From an uncultured Thermanaerothrix sp. (GTDB lineage Bacteria; Chloroflexota; Anaerolineae; Anaerolineales; Anaerolineaceae), in assembly GCF_938028735.1 (NCBI RefSeq), contig NZ_CALIMF010000006.1:58467-122466 (forward strand): a DNA stretch of 64,000 bases, in the 5' to 3' direction. Positions 34,659 through 42,988 of the stretch are shown here, piece by piece. The position numbers were made by a program, and so were the translations under genes. Position 1 is the stretch's first letter. Each line of letters opens with the position of its first letter. A model generated the notes under the pieces. The model did no database searches. It was not told where the DNA came from and was given only the letters and a program-made list of their open reading frames with translations.

Positions 34659-34865
34659 TTATTTCCCTTCGTTACTTGAAGCCTTGGGACGGTGATCTGT
34701 GCTGTACCAACCACTCCCTTTGAAAATCACTGCCGGCACTTGGAAAACCTTGCGCACGCGAGTGTGTCCGCGTGGGCATTGCGGTAGATGCCCATTATGT
34801 GAGAAATGAGCAAAGTACTCAAAGGGCAAGCCGCACTCCTCGCATATAAATTGGTAAATTGGCAT
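34659..34865 (-). CDS. FmdB-family zinc-ribbon protein
   Basis: The protein has 68 aa from the ATG at 34865, with AGGAGG 5 bases upstream. MPIYQFICEECG is the canonical FmdB-type start; CEEC and CPRGH provide a possible zinc site, and VFQVPAVIFKGSGWYSTD is the usual continuation of this family. It is a putative regulatory or nucleic-acid-binding protein of unknown role. It lies just downstream of hsp20 on the same strand, after a GC-rich hairpin. Confidence 0.85.
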   Translation of the reverse strand: MPIYQFICEECGLPFEYFAHFSHNGHLPQCPRGHTRVRKVFQVPAVIFKGSGWYSTDHRPKASSNEGK

Positions 34866-34892
34866 CTTATCCTCCTGTTGGCCAGAGATGTT

Positions 34893-34918
34893 TAGCCGCC
34901 CCAAGAGTGGGGCGGCTA
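34893..34918. repeat. Perfect 10-bp GC-rich hairpin between hsp20 and the FmdB-like gene
   Basis: TAGCCGCCCC (34893-34902) pairs with GGGGCGGCTA (34909-34918) around AAGAGT. No T-run follows on either strand. It is similar in style to the palindromes in the glycerol operon. Confidence 0.55.
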
Positions 34919-34928
34919 CTCCTCAGGT

Positions 34929-35369
34929 TTATTTTGCTTTCACAGCAATGGTCTTTGGCCGTACTGTTTCTGCTTTGGGCAAAGTTAGGGTCAGAATCCC
35001 ATTTTCGTACTCAGCCTTTGCTTTGTCAACCTCGACCGGCACCGGCAAGGTGATGCTGCGAGAGTAGTGACCGTAGCGGCGTTCGCGCAGGTGATACACC
35101 GCGTTCTTGACTTCCTCCTCTTGTTTCACCTCACCCGCAATAGTAAGCACATTATTGTTCACTGTTACGTGGATATCTTCGGGTTTTACCCCAGGCATGG
35201 TGGCCTTAACTACCACCTCATTGTCGGTCTGATACATATCCACCGCCATCCACTCCGTCCCCCGCAGCCAGTCCACCTGCCGGGTGAACAGGTCATCGAA
35301 GAGTTGATCTACCGTCGAACGCAAAGCAGCTATCTCGCGCATCGGGTCGAAAACCATCAGGTTGGTCAT
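34929..35369 (-). CDS. Small heat-shock protein, Hsp20/alpha-crystallin family
   Basis: The protein has 146 aa. The alpha-crystallin domain spans about 38-137, ending in the conserved AEYENGILTLTLPKAE. The C terminus is PKTIAVKAK, with a P-x-I/V type anchor. The N-terminal 'DPMREIAALRSTVDQLFDDLF' is typical. It is an ATP-independent chaperone that holds unfolding proteins. A very strong AAGGAGGTGA site precedes the ATG. A possible promoter (TTGATG, 17 bases, TAATAC on the minus strand) begins inside the 3' end of the response-regulator gene. Confidence 0.95.
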   Translation of the reverse strand: MTNLMVFDPMREIAALRSTVDQLFDDLFTRQVDWLRGTEWMAVDMYQTDNEVVVKATMPGVKPEDIHVTVNNNVLTIAGEVKQEEEVKNAVYHLRERRYGHYSRSITLPVPVEVDKAKAEYENGILTLTLPKAETVRPKTIAVKAK

Positions 35370-35421
35370 CGTTCACCTCCTTATCAGAAGGTTTTAATGA
35401 CATCCTTTTTATAAGCCCGAT

Positions 35422-35450
35422 GTATTAGATTTTTGGTAGAGAAACATCAA
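35422..35450 (-). promoter_or_regulatory. Possible promoter of hsp20
   Basis: On the minus strand TTGATG (35445-35450), a 17-base spacer and TAATAC (35422-35427) give a moderate sigma-70 match 53 bases before the hsp20 ATG. No CIRCE-like inverted repeat is present. Confidence 0.35.
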
Positions 35451-36199
35451 TTTTTTGTAGATTCTTGGCTCTGCTCGGCAGGTTTCTGGCGCCGAAAATC
35501 TACAAAGCGATATCCCACTCCTCGTTCGGTGAGAATGTACTTGGGATTAGAAGGATCCTTCTCAATTTTTTGACGAAGATAATTGACATATAACCGCACA
35601 TAGTGGGGTTCATCACGATATTCATACCCCCAAACCTTCGCTAAAATCTGATCATAAGTGAGAACCCAGCCAGCATTTTGCACCAAATGATACAACAAGC
35701 GATACTCTGTAGGGCGTAATTTGACCAATTTGCCCTCCACCCACACCTCGCGCCGACCGAAATCAATTTTCAGGCGGTCATCAACCTCCACAACCTCTTT
35801 GGAAATCGGGCTGGCCATTTCGGTCCGCCGCAAGACAGCCCGTACCCGACTGACTAGTTCACGCGGGCTGAAGGGCTTGGTCACATAATCATCCGCCCCT
35901 AATTCCAATCCCCGGATGCGGTCTTCTTCCTCCCCTTTTGCAGTTACCATAATAACGGGAACCTGGCTGATCTCACGGATCAGTTGCAAGACCTCGAAGC
36001 CATCCATGTCTGGCAGCATCACATCTAAAATCACCAGGTCTGGTAAAGCATCCCGCAATACACGAATGGCTTCCTCACCACGATGGGCTTCTACCACGCG
36101 GAAACCATCGTGTTCAAGGTTCAGACGAATAAAACGCGCCATTTTTTCCTCATCATCCACCACGAGGATCAGGCGGTCTCTCAAGGTCACATCACTCAT
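35447..36199 (-). CDS. OmpR/PhoB-family response regulator
   Basis: The protein has 250 aa from the ATG at 36199; the longer frame to 36262 runs back into the preceding gene. The receiver domain has the acidic pair DD (15-16), phospho-acceptor Asp59 ([13 protein letters not shown]) and Lys108 (YVTKPF). The winged-helix DNA-binding domain includes '[26 protein letters not shown]' and '[15 protein letters not shown]'. No histidine kinase is adjacent. It lies 7 bases after a small protein at the end of the Ser/Thr-kinase operon, so control by that kinase is conceivable. Confidence 0.92.
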   Translation of the reverse strand: MSDVTLRDRLILVVDDEEKMARFIRLNLEHDGFRVVEAHRGEEAIRVLRDALPDLVILDVMLPDMDGFEVLQLIREISQVPVIMVTAKGEEEDRIRGLELGADDYVTKPFSPRELVSRVRAVLRRTEMASPISKEVVEVDDRLKIDFGRREVWVEGKLVKLRPTEYRLLYHLVQNAGWVLTYDQILAKVWGYEYRDEPHYVRLYVNYLRQKIEKDPSNPKYILTERGVGYRFVDFRRQKPAEQSQESTKN

Positions 36200-36206
36200 G
36201 AGTGGG

Positions 36207-36446
36207 TTACTCCCTGACAAAAGAGATAACTTCCTCTTCCTCAGCCGCCGGCAGCACTTCAATAAAATTGATACGGCTTACTGGCCAGATAACGGTTGTT
36301 ACATTGGCTTCAATGTAATGAAGATCCTTGCCATCGCGTTTGCGTGGGTTCTTAACTATAATCAAATAATCCGTAGGGGCAGGCAAAGCATCAATTTCAC
36401 CCAATACAGGATCTTCATTATTTAGATGAATGATCACACTTGGCAT
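36207..36446 (-). CDS. Small conserved-looking protein of unknown function in the kinase operon
   Basis: The protein has 79 aa, predicted beta-rich and acidic at the C terminus (EEEEVISF). It begins [20 protein letters not shown] and contains '[19 protein letters not shown]'. No family is recognised. It is probably real, because it fits with gaps of 11 and 7 bases between the FHA and response-regulator genes on the same strand. Confidence 0.6.
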   Translation of the reverse strand: MPSVIIHLNNEDPVLGEIDALPAPTDYLIIVKNPRKRDGKDLHYIEANVTTVIWPVSRINFIEVLPAAEEEEVISFVRE

Positions 36447-36457
36447 AACTCCCTCAC

Positions 36458-36976
36458 CTATTGAATGATAACCTGGATTTTAAGTTTCCCCAAGGCAATG
36501 ACATCGTGATGTTTGAGCGGATAGTCCACATGTGGAACAATCTTCTGACCATTAACGCGGGTACCATTCGATGATCCCAGGTCCATAATGGAAATACGCT
36601 GAGGGGTAATTTTGATTGCTGCATGCAGCCGCGAAACCCCATGGGCATAGGCCTCGTAGGGAGTGAGGTCAATGTCGGGAAGAATGGGCTGACCTTCTAC
36701 AACTCGCCCTAACGTTACTTCAGAGCGTCCACTCAGATGGATCACCTCGTCAGAATCAATCACCCGCAGGGCAACACTTAACACCGCGACAGGAGTTGCG
36801 TTCTCTTCTGCAAGCAGAGGTAGTGGCTTGGACCGCTTGCGCTCAAAGTAATCCGACTGAATCATATCTAGGGTTTGGGTAGCGCTTCGGTCCACGACCA
36901 CCAGCTGCGCCCCACACTCACTACAGAACAACGCACCAGGCAATTCTTGATGGTGACAATTAGGACAAGTAATCAT
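36458..36976 (-). CDS. FHA domain protein with N-terminal zinc ribbon
   Basis: The protein has 172 aa. A zinc ribbon (Cys4, Cys7, Cys18, Cys21: CPNC...CSEC) is followed by a linker and an FHA domain with the phosphothreonine-binding residues in LGR (about 90), SRLH (about 121) and GSSNGTRVNG (about 139-148). FHA domains bind pThr, so this is probably a substrate or reader of the Ser/Thr kinase encoded in the same operon. It starts 3 bases after the J-domain/vWA gene. Confidence 0.9.
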   Translation of the reverse strand: MITCPNCHHQELPGALFCSECGAQLVVVDRSATQTLDMIQSDYFERKRSKPLPLLAEENATPVAVLSVALRVIDSDEVIHLSGRSEVTLGRVVEGQPILPDIDLTPYEAYAHGVSRLHAAIKITPQRISIMDLGSSNGTRVNGQKIVPHVDYPLKHHDVIALGKLKIQVIIQ

Positions 36977-36979
36977 AGC

Positions 36980-38461
36980 CTAATCCTTACGGGGTTCAGG
37001 TAGCATAAGAAGGGAACGCGTGCCGTATTTGATTTGCTTTCCGCGCTCACCACTGAGTTGGTGCGTACGTTGTAAATGCTCGGCCTCCAAGAGCACGGTG
37101 CGGGCCAGACTGCGTTCGCCCTTCGCCAGCAAGTGAGTGGCCAGGTACTGCAACCGGCGAGCCGCTCGCGACACTTCTCCGCTAGCAATCTCCTGACGTG
37201 CTTTCTCTTGCATGCGATAAAGTGTAAGCCGTGAAAGAGCCTGAAGCAGTGCATCAGGAACCACCATAGGCTCCACTTCCTCGCCAACCTCGCAACTAAC
37301 TGCAAAGGGCAACCGCCAATATCGAACCTCAAATGAGGGAATCTCCATCACTAGCTTACCCCGCAACAAATTCAGACCGGTGATCTCGCGCGAGAGAGGG
37401 GGAACCAAAAACTCCAGAACAACGCTCATTTTTTCACCAGAATATAAATCCCCCAGTGGAATGGGAATTTCCAGAGAAAGCGGAGCAATATCCCCTGCAA
37501 CTTTGAACGCATAACGCAGATTAACTCCCCCCTCACTTACACAATGAAGTTCCAGACCACGAGCAAAGATTTGCCTGGTACTCCTTCCCTTGCGCTCAAA
37601 ATACATATGCAGATCTTCGGGGCTCCGCACGTAATGGGTAGTACCCCCAGCGATGCTCGTAAGGGCATCTAGGAAGTCATCATTCCAGTCCTCGCCAATC
37701 CCAAATGCATTGATCACGATGCCCTCACGGCGCGATGTTGCTGCTAATTCAATGCTGGCCTGTTCATCGCCATACGTATGACCATCCGTAATCAACCATA
37801 TCTGCGTAGAAGTGTTGTTAGCATGATTGGCATACCGCGAAAGATTAATAGCCGTTTCCAGCCCATGCAAAATCTCGGTGCCCCCACCCACCTGAATCTG
37901 GTTGACGTGGTGCAAGATATCAATCTGGTGTTGGGCAGGGGTCGCATGCAGAATCACCTCCGCTCGGTCACCGAATGTAATCAACGAAATCAAATCGTTG
38001 GGTCTGAGATGGCGCACCAGATGGGCAATACTTTGTTTGACCATTTCGATGCGCTCGCCTCGCATCGAAGTTGAGCGATCTACCACCAGGCAGATATGAG
38101 CCGGAGGGGCCTTAGAAGGGTCGCTGGGTACTGTCACCCGCAAGTCAAGCAACACATAAACCAGTTGAGGCTCAGTCAGACGAGGCAAAACCCGGCGGCT
38201 GAGAAGCCAGTCTATCGCAATGGGTGGTAATTGGCGTTGGTCAGAGGGAATGCTAGCGTCATAGGTGGCACGACGCTGGGGATTAGAAAGCACCTCATAG
38301 GCTTCCTGTACCCGAATAAACATTTGCCGGACTTCTGGTGAGGGGTTAACGTCCGGGTGATAGGTCCGCGTAGCAGCGAAGTAAGCCGCCCGAATTTCCT
38401 CGGCTGTTGCATCCAGAGGAACCTTAAGAAGGTTATAATACTCCGCTGCGCCCGTTCCCAT
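36980..38461 (-). CDS. J-domain and von Willebrand A domain fusion protein
   Basis: The protein has 493 aa. Residues 6-70 are a DnaJ J domain with HPD at 35-37 (TYHPDVNP) and 'AYEVLSNPQRRATYD'. Residues of about 120-300 are a vWA domain with an intact MIDAS (D128-x-S130-x-S132, and 'LITDGHTYGDE'). The remaining C-terminal part is beta-rich then helical, as in Chloroflexota/cyanobacterial vWA proteins. The J domain should recruit a DnaK; the vWA domain binds a metal-dependent protein partner. It is 9 bases after the PP2C gene and 3 bases before the FHA gene. Confidence 0.88.
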   Translation of the reverse strand: MGTGAAEYYNLLKVPLDATAEEIRAAYFAATRTYHPDVNPSPEVRQMFIRVQEAYEVLSNPQRRATYDASIPSDQRQLPPIAIDWLLSRRVLPRLTEPQLVYVLLDLRVTVPSDPSKAPPAHICLVVDRSTSMRGERIEMVKQSIAHLVRHLRPNDLISLITFGDRAEVILHATPAQHQIDILHHVNQIQVGGGTEILHGLETAINLSRYANHANNTSTQIWLITDGHTYGDEQASIELAATSRREGIVINAFGIGEDWNDDFLDALTSIAGGTTHYVRSPEDLHMYFERKGRSTRQIFARGLELHCVSEGGVNLRYAFKVAGDIAPLSLEIPIPLGDLYSGEKMSVVLEFLVPPLSREITGLNLLRGKLVMEIPSFEVRYWRLPFAVSCEVGEEVEPMVVPDALLQALSRLTLYRMQEKARQEIASGEVSRAARRLQYLATHLLAKGERSLARTVLLEAEHLQRTHQLSGERGKQIKYGTRSLLMLPEPRKD

Positions 38462-38470
38462 AATCCAGAC

Positions 38471-39379
38471 TTAGAGATATTGCACCAGAATCACGCTAAT
38501 GTTATCCGGCCCACCAGCTGCATTGGCTGCATCAACCAAGTTCTTACACGCAATTGCAGGATTGCGTGCCCGGGCAATGATTTGAAACATCTCATCATCC
38601 GAAAGCACCCCCCACAACCCATCACTGCAGATCAGCAAGTAGCCCGGATGAGGCATCGGATGGAAATAAATATCGGGGCGAAATGGTTCAGATTGCCCTA
38701 GTGCCCGATAAAGCACATTCCGCTGTGGGTGAACCTGGGCTTCTTGCTCTGAAATTTGCCCCAGTTCTACCAAACGATGTACCAGGGAATGATCCTGGGT
38801 GATCACTTGCATCCGCCCATCTGGATGAACAAAATAAGCACGGCTATCCCCCACATGAGCCAGTGTGACTTGTTCACCAACGACCAAGGCTGCGGTCAAG
38901 GTAGTACCACCGCCTGGTGCGTACCTCACCACCGCTTGCTGGGCCTGAACAACGCCGTTTTCCATGATCTCTTGCAGGCTACCTCGTTGGCGCTCTTCCA
39001 TGGATAGAAACGGTAGGTAGGAACGCGAGAGGACATATTCCGCCATTGCCCGTACAGCAACCCCGCTGGCTACCTCGCCATGTTCATGCCCTCCCATGCC
39101 ATCGGCCACGATGAACACCCCAAACGGCAACTCGGTATTCCCATCTACCAAAACAGAAGTGAGCGAGAAAAGGGCATCCTCATTGCGCTCGCGTTGTAAA
39201 CCCACTGACTGCCCAACCCCCACCAGAAGATGCCCGGGCGTTATAACCACAGGCGCTGCAGCAACGGGTTGTAACTGCTCATCTGTCAGAGGGGCTGTTT
39301 GAACAAACTTGTTCTCATTTGTGTTTTCCGGAGGCGTAGATTTGCGCCAATTCAGAATACGCTCGAGAAACTTAACCAC
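38471..39379 (-). CDS. PP2C-family Ser/Thr protein phosphatase
   Basis: The protein has 302 aa. The PPM metal-binding motifs are present: 'QRERNEDALF' (first Asp), 'VADGMGGHEHGEVAS', 'LAHVGDSRAYFVHPDGRMQVITQDHSLV', 'LLICSDGLWGVLSD' and 'AGGPDNISVILVQYL'. It has about 60 extra N-terminal residues of unknown role. It should remove phosphate from targets of the Ser/Thr kinase encoded 23 bases upstream. Confidence 0.93.
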   Translation of the reverse strand: MVKFLERILNWRKSTPPENTNENKFVQTAPLTDEQLQPVAAAPVVITPGHLLVGVGQSVGLQRERNEDALFSLTSVLVDGNTELPFGVFIVADGMGGHEHGEVASGVAVRAMAEYVLSRSYLPFLSMEERQRGSLQEIMENGVVQAQQAVVRYAPGGGTTLTAALVVGEQVTLAHVGDSRAYFVHPDGRMQVITQDHSLVHRLVELGQISEQEAQVHPQRNVLYRALGQSEPFRPDIYFHPMPHPGYLLICSDGLWGVLSDDEMFQIIARARNPAIACKNLVDAANAAGGPDNISVILVQYL

Positions 39380-39402
39380 CTCTACCTCCTCCTGGCTAGG
39401 GA

Positions 39403-41199
39403 TCAGGCAAGCAAAGCATAAACCATATGATCGGCTGAGCCAAAATAGATGATATTGTTGAAAGCAGCGGGGGTGCCAGTAATCGGGCCATCCGTTGCAA
39501 ACTTCCAGCGCAACTTACCTGTCTTATAATCCAGACAGTACAAATTGCCATCTGCTGAACCGCAGTACAAGCTGTCCTTATACACTATCGGCGAGCCACT
39601 CACCTGGTGATCCGTTTGGAAGCGCCAGATCTCTTTGGAGGTATTGGCATCCAAACAGTAAATAAATCCATCCGCCGACCCAGCAAAGACAAAATTATCC
39701 ACTCGGTAGGGAGAAGAAACCGACCCCTTGCCCATTCGGAAACGCCAGATCATCCACCCAGATTTAGAGTCCAGAGCGTAGAATGAGGCGTCCAGGGAGG
39801 TAAAATACACCATCCCTTGGGTCACCGTGGGTGAGGAAGTAATAGATCGTTTGGCTCGAAAACGCCACTTAATCTGCCCCCGATAGTCTACACAGTAGAA
39901 CTCCCCTCCTTCGGTGCCGAAATAAATATACTCATTGGTCAAAAAGGGGGTTGAACGAATGGCTTCGCCCGTATCCAGTCGCCAGGCTCGACGTGAAGAA
40001 GAGAGGTTAACCGCATACAAGTAGCCATCATCGCTACCAAAGAAGACATGTCCCTCACTCACCCGCGGGGAACTGTGAATGGCGCCTTCCGTTTTGTGAT
40101 TCCACAGCATTTTTCCGGTTTTTGCCGAAATACAATATAAGAAAGAGTCTTTGGAACCAATAAGCACCATGTCTTGAGAGACGATAGGCCGCCCGACAAT
40201 CGGACCCTCGGTAGGAAACTTCCAGCGGAATTCCCCATTTGTGGCGTCCAGCGCATACAAATTGTTATCATAAGAGCCAATGTAGATAACCCCATTATCG
40301 TAAAAAGGGGACCCTCGCACTTCGTCTTCGCACTTAAAAGCCCATAACGGCTTAATCTTTTCTTCCTTCATCGTAGCGGGCAGGGTAATGCGAGAAAGGA
40401 TGCCGGTCTTACGTGCTACGGCCAACAGAGCCTCCTTCATGGCCGCTGCCGAGGGAAAGCGATCTTCAGGGTTATATTGAAGGGCTGTGTTGACAACGGT
40501 CTCCAGTTCCAGTGAAACCCCAGGATTGATTTTACGAATCGGGCGCTCCGAGAACGAGAAGGGTGGTTCAAGGCGTGGATCGCGCTTGGTCAACAAATGG
40601 TGCAATGTGGCCCCCAGGGCATAAATATCTGCCAACGGCGTTGCCTCACCTCGATATTGCTCCGGAGGACTGTATCCTTCCGTGCCTATCATAGTGCCTT
40701 TCTGGCCTTCGCGAAAGATCTTGGCAATACCAAAATCGATGAGCATAACATGCCCATTGTGATTGATCATCACATTGGAGGGCTTCATATCCCGAAAGAT
40801 GATCGGTTCAGGTTTGTGGTTGTGCAGATAATCTAAAACATCGCAAATCTCAATCGCCCACTTGACCACCTGATCTTCGGGCAGGAAACCCTCTGTTTCG
40901 TTCAAGATGGCTTCCAGATCCTTGCCGTTAATATATTCCAGGACAAGATAAGAGCGTTCATCATACGAGAAGTAATCAAAGATTTTGGGGATAGCAACAT
41001 GATTGAGCGTGACCAGTAAATTGGCTTCTCGCTCAAAATTCTGCAGAATGGTCTGGCGTACCATGGGATCACGCGCCTGGTTGATCATCTCTTTGACCGC
41101 TACAATCTTGACCACATTTGGGAAATGCAAGTCACGCGCGCGATAAACAGAGCCCATCCCCCCAACCCCAATAACTTCCTGGATCAGATAGCGATCCAC
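39403..41199 (-). CDS. Ser/Thr protein kinase with PQQ-like beta-propeller
   Basis: The protein has 598 aa from the GTG at 41199. The kinase domain (1-270) has 'IGVGGMGSVYRARD', Lys in VAVKEM, the catalytic loop FRDMKPSNVMI (HRD changed to FRD) and DFG. From about 300 on there are seven or more blades of the PQQ/YncE type ('GVIYIGSYDNNLYALDATNG...', 'YCGSADGNLYCLDYKTGK'). No transmembrane helix separates the two parts. The frame stays open upstream and reads LPPGHVL just before VDRYLI, as in related kinases, so a CTG start at 41274 with an ideal GGAGGAGG site is possible. It heads the FHA/PP2C/vWA operon. Confidence 0.9.
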   Translation of the reverse strand: MDRYLIQEVIGVGGMGSVYRARDLHFPNVVKIVAVKEMINQARDPMVRQTILQNFEREANLLVTLNHVAIPKIFDYFSYDERSYLVLEYINGKDLEAILNETEGFLPEDQVVKWAIEICDVLDYLHNHKPEPIIFRDMKPSNVMINHNGHVMLIDFGIAKIFREGQKGTMIGTEGYSPPEQYRGEATPLADIYALGATLHHLLTKRDPRLEPPFSFSERPIRKINPGVSLELETVVNTALQYNPEDRFPSAAAMKEALLAVARKTGILSRITLPATMKEEKIKPLWAFKCEDEVRGSPFYDNGVIYIGSYDNNLYALDATNGEFRWKFPTEGPIVGRPIVSQDMVLIGSKDSFLYCISAKTGKMLWNHKTEGAIHSSPRVSEGHVFFGSDDGYLYAVNLSSSRRAWRLDTGEAIRSTPFLTNEYIYFGTEGGEFYCVDYRGQIKWRFRAKRSITSSPTVTQGMVYFTSLDASFYALDSKSGWMIWRFRMGKGSVSSPYRVDNFVFAGSADGFIYCLDANTSKEIWRFQTDHQVSGSPIVYKDSLYCGSADGNLYCLDYKTGKLRWKFATDGPITGTPAAFNNIIYFGSADHMVYALLA

Positions 41200-41452
41200 C
41201 AGGACATGACCCGGGGGTAACTGCCGATTAGCCCCACCGCCGCTAAAACTTTGGGTAATACGTTGAGTTTCCAGGACTACCTCCTCCCAAACAAGGACGC
41301 TGGAAAATAATTTCCTATATTATATGCCAAGCCAACTTCCATAGAAACGCTTTATGCAAACTAACTTTCCCCTGGTTGGTAACACCACACCTTTAGTAAA
41401 TTATAATTTCAAAAAGGTTTCTTGCGATTCCACAACTCAAGGTCATTTCTCA

Positions 41453-42877
41453 ATGGATCACTCCTCCTATCAATCCCCCTTCTCGTGGCGCTACGGTAGC
41501 CCAGAAATGCGGGCTCTATGGAGCGAACACACCAAGCGCCGTTTGTGGCGCAAAGTGTGGGTGACTTTGGCCGAAGCACAAGCCGAGTTTGGATTGGTGA
41601 CCCCGTCCCAAGTTCAGGATTTGCGCAATCACCAGGATAGCATTGATCTTCCACGGGCCCTTGAAATAGAGGCTGAAATCCAGCACGACCTTATGGCCGA
41701 ACTTAGAACATTTGCGGAGCAATGCCCTGTAGGGGGAAAAATTATTCACCTTGGCGCCACTTCCATGGACATCGAGGATAATGCCGAGGCCTTACGACTA
41801 CGTCAAGGGCTTGACCTACTCATAAGGCGCCTTTCTGATCTCTTGCTAGCCCTGACAGAAAAAATTGAACAGTATGCCCATCTTCCAGTTATAGGCTATA
41901 CGCACCTCCAGCCTGCTGAACCGCTTACTTTGGGCTACCGTTTCGCTCTCTATGCCCAAGACCTATTTGAAGATTACCAAGTTCTGGCCGACCTGCATCG
42001 CAAAATTCGGGGCAAAGGATTCAAAGGGGCCGTAGGGAGTGCTGCCTCTTACGCCGAGCTACTCGGCCTCGAGAATCTCGATCGTTTTGAGGCACTCCTC
42101 AGCCAAAAACTCGACTTACCTTTCTACCCCATCGCCAACCAGACGTATCCCCGGAAACAGGATTTTTTGATTTTAAGCGCCCTAGCAGGTTTAGGGGCTT
42201 CAATATACAAACTTGCCTTTGATCTTCGTTTGCTTCAAAATCCTATGATTGGTGAATGGCGCGAACCCTTTGGGAGAACCCAGGTGGGCTCCTCAGCCAT
42301 GCCTTTCAAACGCAATCCGATTCGCGCAGAACGAATCAACTCCCTGGCTCGTCTTCTGATCACCTACGCCTCCATCGCCTGGCAAAATGCCGCCCATTCC
42401 CTACTCGAGCGCACCCTGGACGATTCTGCCAACCGTCGTATTATCCTCCCCGAAGCTTTCCTGACCACCGATGAACTCTTGCTGACCGCCCTTACTATTG
42501 TAAAGGGACTTGAAGTGGACAAGGTGGCCATTGAACGCAATCTACACAATTACCTTCCTTTTGCAGTTATGGAGCGCGTGCTCATGGCGTTGGTCAAGAG
42601 GGGAGCCGACCGCCAGGCAATGCACGAACAATTACGTCAACACGCGCTTAAAGCCTGGCAAGCACTTCAGCAGGGACAAGCCAATCCCCTGGCTCAATCC
42701 CTTAGCCAGGACGAGGCCATCCTGCGCTACTTAAGAGCCGAGGAAATCACCGATCTTTTTCAGAACGCTGAACACTACGTGGGAGTCTCGGCCTGCCGCG
42801 CTATACAAATGGCCGATGTTATCCGCCAACGGCTAAAAGGACAAGGCCCTCGAGATTTATATCCACAAGCCAGATGA
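41453..42877 (+). CDS. purB: Adenylosuccinate lyase
   Basis: The protein has 474 aa from the ATG at 41453; upstream codons to 41354 look non-coding. The signature GSSAMPFKRNP (279-289) carries the fumarase/aspartase-family flexible loop. 'HLGATSMDIEDNA' and 'IGYTHLQPAEPLTLGYR' supply the catalytic His regions. It removes fumarate from adenylosuccinate and SAICAR in purine synthesis. It is divergent from the kinase gene, with AT-rich TATATTATAT at about 41317 as a possible -10 region. Confidence 0.92.
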   Translation: MDHSSYQSPFSWRYGSPEMRALWSEHTKRRLWRKVWVTLAEAQAEFGLVTPSQVQDLRNHQDSIDLPRALEIEAEIQHDLMAELRTFAEQCPVGGKIIHLGATSMDIEDNAEALRLRQGLDLLIRRLSDLLLALTEKIEQYAHLPVIGYTHLQPAEPLTLGYRFALYAQDLFEDYQVLADLHRKIRGKGFKGAVGSAASYAELLGLENLDRFEALLSQKLDLPFYPIANQTYPRKQDFLILSALAGLGASIYKLAFDLRLLQNPMIGEWREPFGRTQVGSSAMPFKRNPIRAERINSLARLLITYASIAWQNAAHSLLERTLDDSANRRIILPEAFLTTDELLLTALTIVKGLEVDKVAIERNLHNYLPFAVMERVLMALVKRGADRQAMHEQLRQHALKAWQALQQGQANPLAQSLSQDEAILRYLRAEEITDLFQNAEHYVGVSACRAIQMADVIRQRLKGQGPRDLYPQAR

Positions 42878-42988
42878 TGGAAACAGGAATAAAGTGGTGA
42901 AAGTAACTGGACTCACTCTCTGACCATGGATAAAGTACTATATATTCACCAATAACCACAATAAATGGCTTCCTGAGGAGATCGTCAT

